Shown here piece by piece: positions 45,700 to 56,269 of a stretch of DNA of 64,000 nt; position 1 is the stretch's first letter; every line of letters begins with the position of its first letter. Source of the DNA: Loripinus fragilis (taxonomy: Eukaryota; Mollusca; Bivalvia; Lucinida; Lucinidae); the NCBI GenBank assembly GCA_964019695.1, contig OZ026517.1:59733478-59797477 (forward strand), in the 5' to 3' direction. A program made the translations under genes and the position numbers. Below the pieces are notes generated by a model. It saw nothing but the letters and a program-made list of their open reading frames with translations. It made no database searches and was not told the origin of the DNA.

Positions 45700-46520
45700 T
45701 AAAACGTTTTCTATTTGTTGAATAGCAAAAACAGAGTTTTCAACCCATATTTTTCAATTGGTACTTGTCCAATGAGAAAACTGCTTTTATGGATAAGTCG
45801 GGGGTTGAACCTACTATCTTTTTCATAGAAAAAATATCGTTTTCTTTGAAACTTTTCTCTGGTCATTTTTATGGGCAATCCTCCATTAAGACTGTCCGAG
45901 GTCCTTTAGGCCAAATAAAAAATACCCGTGTTTAGGGTAACCCGACCCTACCTGTATTTACTGGTGAAATCTAGAATTTTTTTAGGTTTTCTGGAAAAAA
46001 TATATAATTTAATGCATTTGAAAAATGCTTTCAAAATTATTTCTTCCAAACGAAAAACTCATACTTCGTCGAAAAAATAATTGTTTTTGTTGTGTTGCTA
46101 CTTTACGACTCAGTCAACAGTTTTTCAGTCACATCGGGACGATTTCCTATCTTCATGATCTTCATATACAACGGTGAATACATCACCTCACACAATAGCA
46201 AATAAGGCCAAGTGAAAAAAGAGGGTCTGAAAAATTTAGGTTGGGTAGGCACACGTATTTTTTAGATTATTTTTTTTTTGGAAGAAATGACCTTGCTTCA
46301 GCATGTTTACAGGCATACAGCCGCAGGGTATTACCAAACTACGAACTTGATACGAAACAAGAGTTGTCATGTTTTGCAAATTACGTGTGATTAAAAAAAC
46401 GAGCATTATAATCAAGCAAACGTATTTTGAACTGATGCATGTTCTTGGAAATATTGGTAAATAAAATAAATTGGTTTTTATTTTATAATGTAAGTGGTTC
46501 GCGGTTTGAATTTTCCATAC
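45700..46520. other. Intergenic; fragments shared with 57.7 kb
   Basis: GGTTTTCTGGAAAAAATATA at 45987, and GGTCTGAAAAATTTAGGTTG with GGTAGGCACACGTATTTTTT at 46224-46263, recur fused together at 57729-57790. An unnamed dispersed repeat is therefore present in both places. Confidence 0.5.
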
Positions 46521-46525
46521 AGCTA

Positions 46526-46625
46526 CAGTAACTGTAAATTCGGAAATGATTTCGTTCTAATCCTTTGCATGTTTACAATGTATGTATCCTGTATTTGAAT
46601 AAAATATGTTCAAACCAAATTCGGA
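46526..46625. repeat. Family G fragment and 3'-end motif
   Basis: ACTGTAAATTCGGAAATGAT matches the family-G terminus. Further right, TGAATAAAATATGTTCAAACC at about 46595-46615 is the recurrent polyadenylation-like motif. Confidence 0.5.
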
Positions 46626-46799
46626 AAGATAAAACCCGCACGTTTTAAAACTGGTGTACATGTATGTAAATCATGCCCTATTCGCGAATTTTTAACGTGG
46701 CAAATATATGTCTCTATACTTATCCGTAGGACAAGCCCATTTCCAATTTTAGGGGTATTTGTGGTATTTTTCACATTTTTAATAGAGCAATTCGGTAAG

Positions 46800-46875
46800 C
46801 AAGCAGTGAAGATAATGATCAGGTGTCTGATCTGGGTCTGCACTATTTGCCTATATCCGTCCACAAAAAGAACGA
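46800..46875. repeat. Family E/H fragment
   Basis: GTGTCTGATCTGGGTCTGCA, CTATTTGCCTATATCCGTCC and ACAAAAAG. Only one arm remains. Confidence 0.5.
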
Positions 46876-46969
46876 TTGGCCTATACATGGGCTATAACAA
46901 ATGTATTAGAGATTAATACATGGCCTCCGTATTTTCCAAAGGGCCGCCAGATAACGTGGATAACTTTTT

Positions 46970-47472
46970 ATTACAGACATGTTTTACTAAAAATAGTAAC
47001 AAAATGCTTAGTTGCCCGAGCTGATATTGCTCGTGATTCGTGACCCATATTTACCCTCACATGAACCCATATCGGCCCTAGCGTGCCGTCGCAGTTACGT
47101 AAAGACCCGCATGTAAACATTTAATAAAACGTTTAAAACGTTGCCGCCCCGTTACCAGGCATATCTGCCCGGCACTCCAAAGGCCCTCAGGCAAAAACAG
47201 AGACACCAGGCCGATATGCCTTGCAACGCGGCGGTGCCCATGTATTGAGCTCTAATTATTACATGTTACGGGTTGGATTTACGCGCGGCTCTTTATGTCG
47301 AGGCAACCAATGATCATTAAGATGCTGAATGTGCACGTGAGGGCCGATATGGGAGCAGGTGAGGGCCGATATGGGTTCACGTGAGGGTCGATAGTGGTTC
47401 ACGCGAGCGGGTAATCACGAGCAGTATCAGCCCAGTTGTTACTATTTATTTGTTTTAGTAAAACATGTAATA
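46970..47472. mobile_element. Family M MITE, about 500 bp, GGGCCGATATGGG repeats in its arms
   Basis: Left TTACAGACATGTTTTACTAA mirrors right TTAGTAAAACATGTAATAA. Inside, GCTGATATTGCTCGTGATTC pairs with ATCACGAGCAGTATCAGC. The right arm has three tandem copies of GTGAGGGCCGATATGGG-type sequence, one of which matches the left-arm CCCATATCGGCCCT. The centre is unusually GC-rich (47130-47240). No coding sequence. Confidence 0.75.
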
Positions 47473-47479
47473 ATAGGTA

Positions 47480-48010
47480 TATTCACAATGATAACCTTTA
47501 AAACAGTGGAAGACCCCTTCCTCTTTTATGGATATACTTCATATTCACCTAAATAGTTTTACTAGAAATAAGAAGACTCTCCCCCCACCCCCCCCCCCAA
47601 AAAAAAAAAAAGAAAAATAAAAAAAACACACGCAAATTAAAAAACAACAACACAAAACCCAAGAAAAACAAACAAACAAAAATTTACCGTGAATCCTTAA
47701 AATAACTCGCTATGTCCCCAATATGAGTCTTGCCTGGCGTTAGTCACTTGTCGAATTTAAATTATTTTGTTTCAAATTGTATAAGAACGAAAGTCTCGGT
47801 ATAAATAAGAGCTGGTTGTTTGTATTTACGTTGTTTCTATCCTCCAGATTTGTTCTGGTTATTAGAGACAATGCAGTATGTATGCTAATTAATTAAATCA
47901 TGCAACTGGAATGTGGAGTGATGTCATCATATAGAAGCTGACCAACTCTGTTGTATGACGATGAATAGTAATCTTGTAAAAACGTTTTGTCCTAGTTTGT
48001 AGACCAACCG
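47480..48010. other. Low-complexity and unassigned sequence
   Basis: A C-run then A-run lies at 47580-47612, with CA/AAC-rich sequence to 47680. The rest shows no gene. Confidence 0.45.
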
Positions 48011-48014
48011 AATT

Positions 48015-48115
48015 TTGCCTGGATGGGTCATTGCATATATTGAGGGGATCACAGGTTATAATTATATTTTATTCTCTGAAGAATGAATTTGTCTTAGCAA
48101 CAATGCAGACTCTGA
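48015..48115 (+). repeat. Family H left part
   Basis: TTGAGGGGATCACAGGTTAT, TTCTCTGAAGAATGAATTTG and TCTTAGCAACAATGCAGACT. The mirrored second arm is missing. Confidence 0.55.
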
Positions 48116-48289
48116 TCGCTTGAAAAAGTTAACATACTGTGGCGTATTATTTCCAAATATAAAGTATCTTTCTCCGAAGATCGATTTAGTTCAGCAAACA
48201 GTGCTGTCTTCTATGTTTGCCATAGTTGTCGTTTACGGGGTTTACAGTTTACAAAGGGTTAAAATTTGCATTGCTTATGTGAGCCAAAA

Positions 48290-48388
48290 ACAAGTTATCG
48301 CATAGTCGACCAGCGAATGCTCTGATGAGCTTGCCGCCCAGCGCCCAGTCTCGCCGGAGCCTTCGCTACTCGCATACACAAAGTTTTA
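48290..48388. repeat. Family B core
   Basis: TTATCGCATAGTCGACCAGC, GAATGCTCTGATGAGCTTGC and CTCGCCGGAGCCTTCGCTAC. Confidence 0.6.
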
Positions 48389-48825
48389 AAGGGAACGAAA
48401 CTGCTTGCGAATCCCGAAGCCTGATATTTGTTGCGACGTGGGCAATTTATAATATTGTTTGACGATATTTATTCTACTCTAAGGACGCTTGGCTGGCTGG
48501 TAAATGTAGCTAGGGTGGGGGATATATTATTATATGCTACAACCATTGAGGTGTTCAAACGGAATTTCAAAAATGTTAATGATAAAAGGAACTCAACAGC
48601 TTGTCCTTACAATGGTGCAACTGTCTTAAGTTTCACACAGTTAATTAATTTTAGAGATAACAATGTTTTGGTCATTGAAATAGTGTTTAAAGATATCTCA
48701 GACCCTATACCGTAGAGACCTTGCTTATTTCTCTGAAGAATCCTATTCCTAATCATCTTCTCAAAGGTATTTACCTTTCGATACATGAATCGCAGCCCTT
48801 GGTGATCTTCAGACATATGGCAAAT
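48389..48825. other. Intergenic, no gene supported
   Basis: The plus-strand frame at 48428-48715 and minus-strand frame at 48607-48864 overlap. Neither has motifs or splice support. Confidence 0.4.
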
Positions 48826-48829
48826 TTTA

Positions 48830-49068
48830 ACCCCTATAAGCCTAGCGTCCTTTTTGTGGGACATAGGAAAACAGTGCAGACCCAGATCAGACGCCGCAGA
48901 TGCTGCGGCGTCTGATTACGCTCTCCACTGTTTGCGCACACAGCAATATTCTATCAAAATTTGAATAAAAATGAAAAATGCCACCCAACAGCCCTTAAAA
49001 CGGAATTGGACTGGTCCACTTGAGAAGAGTGGGATATTCTATTGGGCTTAAATGGGTTTAGGAGGTTT
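48830..49068 (+). mobile_element. Family H MITE, best copy
   Basis: GGAAAACAGTGCAGACCCAG, the perfect core ATCAGACGCCGCAGATGCTG / CGGCGTCTGAT, then CTCTCCACTGTTTGCGCACA. The right body is AATTGGACTGGTCCACTTGA and GGGCTTAAATGGGTTT. The hairpin spans about 48866-48936. Confidence 0.75.
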
Positions 49069-49221
49069 GAAATTCCTAAAAGTGAGGCAGGAATGACGAC
49101 GTAGGTTTTGCCAACCAGCTGTTTGTGGAACCTGGGCATATGCATATACGGGAGGAGTTACTCGATTTTGCAGAGATGTGAAAATCACGGTGAAAAGAAA
49201 CTTACACTGGGTCGAACGCAT

Positions 49222-49348
49222 TAATTTATATACTGTATATCAAAACTGCGATTCAGATCGCAAAAATAGCATTGTCGATCGTAAATGTATTTATTTTTGC
49301 AATCAAAAGCGTAGTTTTTGGCGATCGCAAACGCAGTTTTGTCTAAAA
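49222..49348. repeat. Imperfect foldback
   Basis: CAAAACTGCGATTCAGATCG and CGATCGCAAACGCAGTTTTG are mirrored. Internal GATCGCAAAAATAG and GTTTTTGGCGATC continue the pairing. Confidence 0.6.
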
Positions 49349-49547
49349 ATTGCGTTCAAGATTGGCGCCTATCCAGTGTGTTTGTACATGTAGATGCCAG
49401 TCTTCTGGGAAAAAATCAGACGTGACGAGGTTTCACCAGATCTCACATGCGCCAGCTTTAGGGAGATTGGACGAAGGATTAGCTGATAGAGACACGTCAG
49501 TTAAAGATCTACAACCGCTAAAAATGAACAAAAATGAAACGCAACGT

Positions 49548-49780
49548 GAGATTTCCAACAATATGGTATGTGCGACGAGCAAAGGCTCAGACCAGCCTGC
49601 GCATACGCGCAGACTGATCAGAGCCTTTGCTAGTCGCATGAATATTCTATGACTGTTAAGCTACTGACTGAACACCATTTGGAGTTTCTAAGTTTAAAAG
49701 GAGGCTGCTTAGGAACGTCTGTGTCTACACATGTCAAAATGCCACATTGTTGGAAATCACATGTCGCGGCTCAAATGAAG
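49548..49780 (+). mobile_element. Family C MITE
   Basis: GTGAGATTTCCAACAATATG opens and GGAAATCACATGTCGCGGCT closes it. The core is CAGCCTGCGCATACGCGCAG, flanked by AGCAAAGGCTCAGA and TGATCAGAGCCTTTGCT. AAAT lies near both ends. Confidence 0.78.
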
Positions 49781-49956
49781 ATTGTTTGCACAGGTCCGAT
49801 CTTCACAGGTCTCAACCCAGAGAAGACACAAAATACAGCCATCCACGCGTCAGTAAGAACACACAGTAAAGCTACAGCAAAAATGGTTGAAAAACTAGAA
49901 AGGACACTAAGACCTACATAGGGTTAGATAAACATTTTTTGGGCTTATTTCTATAT

Positions 49957-50072
49957 ATTTTCTAACCTATCAGTTTTAACATATGTTTTAGGTTCTCAAA
50001 AGAACCGCTTCAATGAGACGGTTCTTTTGAGTACCCACAACATATGTTTTGGTTGAGAAATAAGAGTTAATT
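49957..50072. mobile_element. Family D MITE
   Basis: TTTTCTAACCTATCAGTTTT and TTTTGGTTGAGAAATAAGAG enclose CTCAAAAGAACCGCTTCAAT / GAGACGGTTCTTTTGAG. Confidence 0.75.
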
Positions 50073-50509
50073 TTTTGGTACGCACTTAACTAAGGCCTAG
50101 TCTGACCTACATTAGAAAGCAACATAAAACGCACTCAACGCAAGCAACAACAATGAACCAACTACAACAGAATCTCCCCACCTTAGAACGGAAGGCAGCC
50201 AAGGCCACCGGGGGCTTAAACAGCAACTTTGACGGGACCACGGTTGTGATCTTTCCAGTCTTTATTGTTCAGCTCTACCGAAAATACCAGTTCTTCATGT
50301 TGGCACCAACTCTCCTTCCTAGTGACGTTATTTTCTGTTCTAATTGCCTATTATCGACGGAGTTCCGTACGTCCCTCTGTGATAAAGTAAGAAAAAAAAC
50401 TAGTCAGGATCCTCCACCCCGACGGAATTTTCTGCATCCGCGCGCATGAAACTAGGCATAAACCATGTATATAAACTGTGGTCGATCCATAAGATAAAAA
50501 ATCAAACAT

Positions 50510-51046
50510 GCGGATATTTGTCAGGTCGGTAAAGTTAACAGCGATATTGCTCCAGCGAAAAACGGTCAATTTGGCAGCAATGACCGTTTTTCGCTGCAGC
50601 AATTATCGCCCAAATTGCTGCCAACTTGACCGTTTTTCGCTGCAGCAATATCGGCAAAATTACTGCCAACTTGGCCGTTTTTCGCTGCAGCAATATCGGC
50701 AAAATTGCTGCCAACTTGACCATTTTTCGCTGCAGCAATATCGGTAAAATTGCTGCCAACTTGGCCGTTTTTCGCTGCAGCAATATCCGCAAAATTGCTG
50801 CCAACTTGACCATTTTTCGCTGCAGCAATATCGGCAAAATTGCTGCCAACTTGACCGTTTTTTTGCTGCAGCAATATCGGTAAAATTGCTGCCAACTTGG
50901 CCGATTTTCGCTGCAGCAATATCCGCAAAATTGCTGCCAACTTGACCGTTTTTTGCTGCAGCAATATCGGTAAAATTGCTGCCAACTTAACCGTTTTTCG
51001 CTGCAGCAATATCGCTGCTAACTTTACCGACCTGACAAATATCCGC
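50510..51046. mobile_element. Foldback element with internal 45-bp minisatellite
   Basis: Terminal inverted repeats: GCGGATATTTGTCAGGTCGG, TAAAGTTAACAGCGATATTG at the left and CTGCTAACTTTACCGACCTG, ACAAATATCCGC at the right. Between them are about nine head-to-tail units of exactly 45 bp: GCTGCAGCAATATCGGCAAA, ATTGCTGCCAACTTGACCGT, TTTTC. Each unit holds its own hairpin, GCAGCAAT / ATTGCTGC. Because 45 is a multiple of three, all frames stay open on both strands and produce 15-residue-periodic phantom proteins (up to 170 codons); these are not called as genes. No second copy lies in the window. Confidence 0.85.
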
Positions 51047-51289
51047 TTGTGTCTATATTTGTCAGAACCAGGAAACATACGACGTTTTGAAATTTCTTCG
51101 AAAAATGAGCAAGTTTTACATTTTGATTAAAATATTAATACTTTGAGATAAATACAAAAGTAAACAGCCATCGTGTGAAAATGCCATACTGAAAATGGCT
51201 TGGGATACCACCACTAACTAGCTTATAACAAATAACAAGTAAAGGTCGCCCACCTTTTTCACTATCAAGTGACAAAAGGAAAACATTTG

Positions 51290-51445
51290 AAAAATCGTAT
51301 GCATGCTCGCAGCGTAGGCCTTGGTCGCTTGCGAATGTTCATTTGGGCTAATCAGTCTGATCATATTTGCATGTACACATATCGCATATATGACCAGCGC
51401 AGGCCCAGGTAAGCATGCGCTTGCCAGAACACTGTATGCATCTGA
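51290..51445 (+). repeat. Family B copy, diverged
   Basis: GCATGCTCGCAGCGTAGGCC, CACATATCGCATATATGACC and AGCGCAGGCCCAGGTAAGCA. Confidence 0.45.
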
Positions 51446-51499
51446 CCAAAAAACAAGAGATCTGCATGCATGCTTTATAATTGCGAGGACAACTACACC

Positions 51500-51975
51500 T
51501 TGTGGCTAGACTTTAGAATCTGTCCGACGGACCAGAATGCGCAAATGGATCTGTTTCTACCTATCTTCATTCTGCTTCTGCACGATAATGATTTTCCCCA
51601 AATACAGGTGTAAAATTATCTCGTATTATAAGAAGATAAGACAAATATAACTTTCATTGTGAAGTTTTCTTTGAAGTCGCCGCTTCGGTCATCTTCCAAG
51701 GAAAGGAAAATAGACAATGTTTATTCTTAAGATTAGATAAAATTAGGTGATTTTAGTTCAAAATCTTCAACAGCTATATTCTAAGTGTTTGTTTAATTAT
51801 TTTAATCGTGTTAAATGGTACCTTTTGAAGCAATTGTTTACTTAATTCTGCTGGTTTAACACCGATATGGATAGGAAATAATCGTCTATAATCGGTCGTG
51901 AACTCTCGGCTCTAACCAAATTCATATTGTCCACATGCTGCTCATCTCGCGGGCAAATTAAAAAGAGAAGTTCAA
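51500..51975. other. AT-rich intergenic, no gene seen
   Basis: No repeat family or exon was recognised. Confidence 0.4.
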
Positions 51976-51979
51976 TATA

Positions 51980-52191
51980 CAGTAAAACCTGTGTAAAACG
52001 GCCACTCTAAAAAAGACCAAATATTCGTTTTCAAGACTAAATTATCGCTAAAAATGCAGGTTAGAAGTATTGCAGAATGCTCCAAAGGGAGCATTCTGCA
52101 ATACTTTCGACCTTCATTAAGCTACCATTTGTCTTAATAGATCTTTGTTTTGTCTTTTTTTTTGAGTGGCCGTTTTACACAGGTTTTACTG
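51980..52191. mobile_element. Family F MITE, complete, TA-flanked
   Basis: CAGTAAAACCTGTGTAAAAC opens and GTTTTACACAGGTTTTACTG closes it. TA duplications are at 51978-51979 and 52192-52193. The central hairpin is ATTGCAGAATGCTCC / GGAGCATTCTGCAAT. A CAGT start after TA is the Tc1/mariner hallmark. Confidence 0.85.
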
Positions 52192-52199
52192 TAATTGCA

Positions 52200-52290
52200 C
52201 CAACATTGTCTGGCAACGAATGACAAGGCGAGCATGTGCCAGTGCACAGGCTCGCAAAGCTTTCGCTACTTGCTTACGCAAAGTGTGGAT
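52200..52290 (+). repeat. Family B core, diverged
   Basis: GAATGACAAGGCGAGCATGT, GCACAGGCTCGCAAAGCTTT and CGCTACTTGCTTACGC. Confidence 0.5.
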
Positions 52291-52369
52291 GAAGATCAAG
52301 ACTCAGGTCGAAAAGTGTCTACGTCTTGTCTCGTTGGATACGTCGAAATGTGTGTTTGAATGAGGCTTT

Positions 52370-52565
52370 TGCGCATATGCGATAAGTAACAAAATCTCGA
52401 GTGCTGGCTAGAGGCCTACGTTTAGGCCTGAGTATTCATCTTGATCCTTTATGAGTATGCGAGCAACAAAGGTTCTGGTGAGTCTGTGCAAATTCTGCGC
52501 ATTTGCGCAGACTCGCCCAAGCCTTCGCTGCTGAACAATGCGATGAGAATCAAAATCGAATGCGC
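52370..52565 (+). repeat. Family B, long copy
   Basis: GCGCATATGCGATAAGTAAC, GGCCTGAGTATTCATCTTGA, GCGAGCAACAAAGGTTCTGG, core TTCTGCGCATTTGCGCAGAC and CTCGCCCAAGCCTTCGCTGC, then AACAATGCGATGAGAATCAA. Confidence 0.7.
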
Positions 52566-53144
52566 GCGGACTCATTTGTGTATTCAGTAAAACAATGACA
52601 CCTATAATTAGATGCGTGGGGATACACCAGACACTCATGACGTACTATTACCTCACCGTGGCATCAGTATTCAGCAATACATAACAATTCAGGTGCAGTC
52701 AATACACAAAATTACGATGCAGCACACAGCAGGGTGCCATAAAATACGTGACAGCTCAGGTACAGATTCAATACACAAACGTAAGATGTAAGATCCAGCA
52801 GGGTGCAATGGATAGCCAGGACAGCTGCGCTTATATTCCCACATTTATGTTCAATAGAAACTTACATCCTTATCATTTTCATCGTACTGTAGTAGTCTGG
52901 GCTTCCTGGTTGATTCTGAAAATCTTTTCTATTTCTAAATAATGGCGAAGACCCTGCCTGGATATATCGCCTGCCCTGTCACTTGCAGGATTGACCTATT
53001 TTGCTCGACCATAAAGGCCATCACGAAAATTTAAACAATGTTTACACGTTATAAGTGGATGGAACAAGCATTTTTTCATTCGGGTTTTTACCATCTGTTC
53101 TGCCCTAATTTTAATCTAGGCAACTCGAAAAAGTCTTATCCCAA

Positions 53145-53375
53145 AGTACTAGTCTTGCGTCTTTTTTTGCGGGACATGGGCAAACAGTACATACCAATTT
53201 CAGACGCCGCATAACGCGGCATCTGATCAGGGTCCCCACTGTTTGCTAACATAAGTAGGGTTCTATTAAAACGAAAAATACTTCCCAGACCGTGCAGCCC
53301 TTTTAAACCGAAATAGACTGGTCCAGTTGGTACCATAAGAGAGGGAAATTTCACTGGGCTTAAATGGGTTTTAAA
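53145..53375 (+). mobile_element. Family H MITE
   Basis: GGCAAACAGTACATACCAAT, core TTCAGACGCCGCATAACGCG / GCATCTGATCAGGGTCCC, CACTGTTTGC, then the body AATAGACTGGTCCAGTTGGT and GGGCTTAAATGGGTTTTA. Confidence 0.72.
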
Positions 53376-53379
53376 CATC

Positions 53380-54110
53380 TTGTCACGCTGTATCGCAATA
53401 ATCAGTTGAATATCGAACCCTTCATATTGGATATACGACACCTGAAAAAGCCCGTAGCATGCAAAAACCAACGATATCCAAACGGTCGAGATCCATGCGA
53501 GTTGTTACTGTATTTCGAATCGTGCTTATGCTGTGGAATAATTATTACTTAGTTATACCATGGTATATGAATAAAGGTCAAATCTGATTGGAACCATCGC
53601 TTTTCCCAGTGTAAACCCTCGTCTTTACTGCGGCACCAGGCTGTATATATGGAAAGAACTAGTTTTCACTGAACTATTTTATCCTCAATTTTTAAAGCAG
53701 TAAAACGATCAATTTTACAGATCATACATTGTAACAACGTAATCCCAGGTAACCCTGTGCATTACATGCCACTGATATTCCATTTCAACATATGTCAAGA
53801 ACAATGCCAAGCACAAATGCCCAAAATGCTAAATCGATCCACGCCCTGTGTTGTGAGGGCCCTTTCTCGCGTCATGCATGGAGTAGTAGTTTTGAGAGAG
53901 ATTATAAACCCTGAATTTTAATGTGGAAATGTTTACCAACACCTGGTTATTCTTTTTCTTCAAATTTAGACGGTGAAAAAATAACAAGGTACCTGTGGCT
54001 ATCATATAAATAATATTAACTTGCAATCAAAACGGTATTACCGCTCTGGTGTCAAATATGACTTCTAGTCCATGGAAAAAATATACGAGCCAGTTACAAT
54101 GTATGCGATT
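53380..54110. other. Intergenic, no gene supported
   Basis: The frames at 53136-53471 and 53364-53552 overlap repeat sequence and show no motifs. AGTTATACCATGGTATATGA at 53551 is a short palindrome. Confidence 0.4.
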
Positions 54111-54112
54111 TT

Positions 54113-54175
54113 GGTTATTATCGTTTATGCAAGCAGCGAGGCTCAGGCGAGCCTGCGCTCCCGCGCAGTCAAAAA
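54113..54175 (+). repeat. Family B core fragment
   Basis: TTATGCAAGCAGCGAGGCTC, AGGCGAGCCTGCGCTCCCGC and GCAGTC. It is cut off after the first arm; an end-like ACGCGATATGTACCAAATTC lies 600 bp further on at 54778. Confidence 0.5.
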
Positions 54176-54179
54176 TAGG

Positions 54180-55445
54180 GATGTACCTTGGCCAAAGTGT
54201 AGGCCTCTAGTTCCACTGCGCTTAGATATATAAAGAAAGCCTTTACCAGGGACTCTCTATACAAAGGGACAGGAAACACCGTATTAATTTTGCCTTGTAG
54301 ATACAGTACCATACTTACAGACATTGTAAGAAGGAGTTAGTGAACTTATTTAAAAGTGAATTTTTCGGAATAGAAATAATAATTAATCATTTATGAAGTT
54401 TAAAAACACCCAGTAAATAAAGTAGCTTTTCAGCTTCAAAACAATTTAATTTTCAAAAAGTTACATTGTGCTTTTCTCCATTTAATCACACCGATAGTTG
54501 GTATGAGCGCCAGAGCCCCTAAAATGTTTACATTTGGTACATATTACAACATAATAGATACATATATCAAGTTACAATGTAGACTGTGTGATTCAGCACA
54601 AGGTAGTAAAGATGGAATAGTAATTCAAAAGTGTTATTAAGTAAAATTTGACATAGATGATAAATTGTAAATTAACAGTTTGTGTTCGACTTTTCATGCT
54701 CTTGTGTGAGTAAGTGGCATATCTACATTAATTGCTGGTTCCCAGTCTTTGTGTAGAGAGTCCCTGCTTTTACTAATACGCGATATGTACCAAATTCTCA
54801 TGAACTGACTTATCATGCTTATATGTGTTCAGATATTATGTATGAATGGTGTAATTTCACCCAACTATGCCCAGCATCCAACCCATTTATGCATATTTAC
54901 ATCCCATAATTTGCTTGGGCGATTTCAGACTCAAAATATCGAATTGCAGCCTCAAAATACTGAATAAGGCAAGATATAAAACGCATTTTTAAAGTTTGTT
55001 TTCAGTATAACTAAAACTAACGGACAATTTAAACTCTTTTTTGTACAGGGCATACAGCAAGTTCAATTGTCCGAAATATAAACATAAGAAATCCAAATCT
55101 TAATTTTCTAAAGTGTAAGATTTTGGAAATTTTGAACTCTCAGTCATACATTTTGACGGAGCACAAAGTTGTCGTATTTCGATCCAACAAATGATGTAAT
55201 TGAACCATCCACCAAACAATCAACTATTAAACAACTAGAATAGACCTCTCTGAGGATCAACGTTGACTCTTACCTCGTCCTCAACTTGCGGAACAAGGGG
55301 ACAAAGAAAGCTAGTTTAGCCATGGGTGAAAGTTTCATTTTTTTTCTAAAAAAATCATGATTTCCCTCAAATTCATGAATTTTGGGAAGAATTCTCGAAA
55401 TCCTGATTTAAGAAAATTATATAATAGATTAATTAGCTTCTCTTT
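54180..55445. other. AT-rich intergenic, no gene seen
   Basis: GGGACTCTCTATACAAAGGG (54249) and AGAGAGTCCCTGCTTTTACT (54756) are short inverted words about 500 bp apart that may mark an old element; the interval between them has no gene. Confidence 0.35.
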
Positions 55446-55446
55446 T

Positions 55447-55563
<117 letters not shown>

Positions 55564-55734
55564 TTGACGACTTAAACTTGAACGTGTTAATACAAGTACG
55601 TTGTGGGCATGCTGCAAATTTTATGATTTGAATTTCCTAAGTTCAGGTATTGGGAATTTTTGAACGTCATCCCTGTTTTACAGCTCAAATTTTACCGTTC
55701 TGTCTTCCAAATGGAGTGACCAAGCTCATAAGAT

Positions 55735-55872
55735 TAGGTGCCTGTCGCATATGCGTAAACGTATTTAATAAAACACGCATGCGCAGATATCCATTTGGGC
55801 CAGAGACTTTCTTTTTTGCCTGACCCTTCATCTACGTCCCTACTTTGTGCGTGAAAACAACGAAGACTCATG
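55735..55872 (+). repeat. Family B left part
   Basis: AGGTGCCTGTCGCATATGCG, CTGACCCTTCATCTACGTCC and GTGCGTGAAAACAACGAAGA. Confidence 0.55.
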
Positions 55873-56056
55873 AGGTGTCTCAATTAATATCTGCATTTTT
55901 TTTTATTGTTCAATGAACAAATTATGGAGCCCGTGCAATTTAGCAAAGTTTGCACTTTTCTTAGGATTGCAACAGCAAAGTAGAACATTGGCGTATCCAG
56001 AGGGGGTTCTCTGGGGGTTCGTTTGAACCCCCTCCCAGCCCTCCACGTTTTTAAAT

Positions 56057-56117
56057 ATCCTATGAAAATGAAATAATTTGGTCTCAGTGAGACCAAATTT
56101 TTCATTTTAATGGAATA
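56057..56117. mobile_element. Family T palindrome, copy 2
   Basis: TATCCTATGAAAATGAAATA, ATTTGGTCTCAGTGAGACCA, AATTTTTCATTTTAATGGAA. Confidence 0.7.
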
Positions 56118-56159
56118 TTCGTTCATTTTTGTGTTAGAATCGAAATAAATTTGCGCTGT

Positions 56160-56262
56160 TAGTGATTTGTTGCTTAATATATCATTTTCTGTCGCGCTCG
56201 AGATTTATCCACTTTAACGACTGACCTCCAGCCAGTGATATATTAAGCAGCAAATCACTGCA
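56160..56262. repeat. Foldback, about 27-bp arms
   Basis: AGTGATTTGTTGCTTAATAT and ATATTAAGCAGCAAATCACT pair, extended inwards by ATCA / TGAT. The spacer is about 50 bp. Confidence 0.75.
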
Positions 56263-56269
56263 AGCGTGG

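Noticed and set aside
50535..51078. Several overlapping periodic open frames, up to 170 codons, both strands
   Set aside because: They arise because a 45-bp non-coding repeat is a multiple of three. No start context, splice support or domain.
53136..53471. 111-codon minus-strand frame
   Set aside because: Most of it reads through a family-H MITE and its conserved body; codons reflect the repeat.
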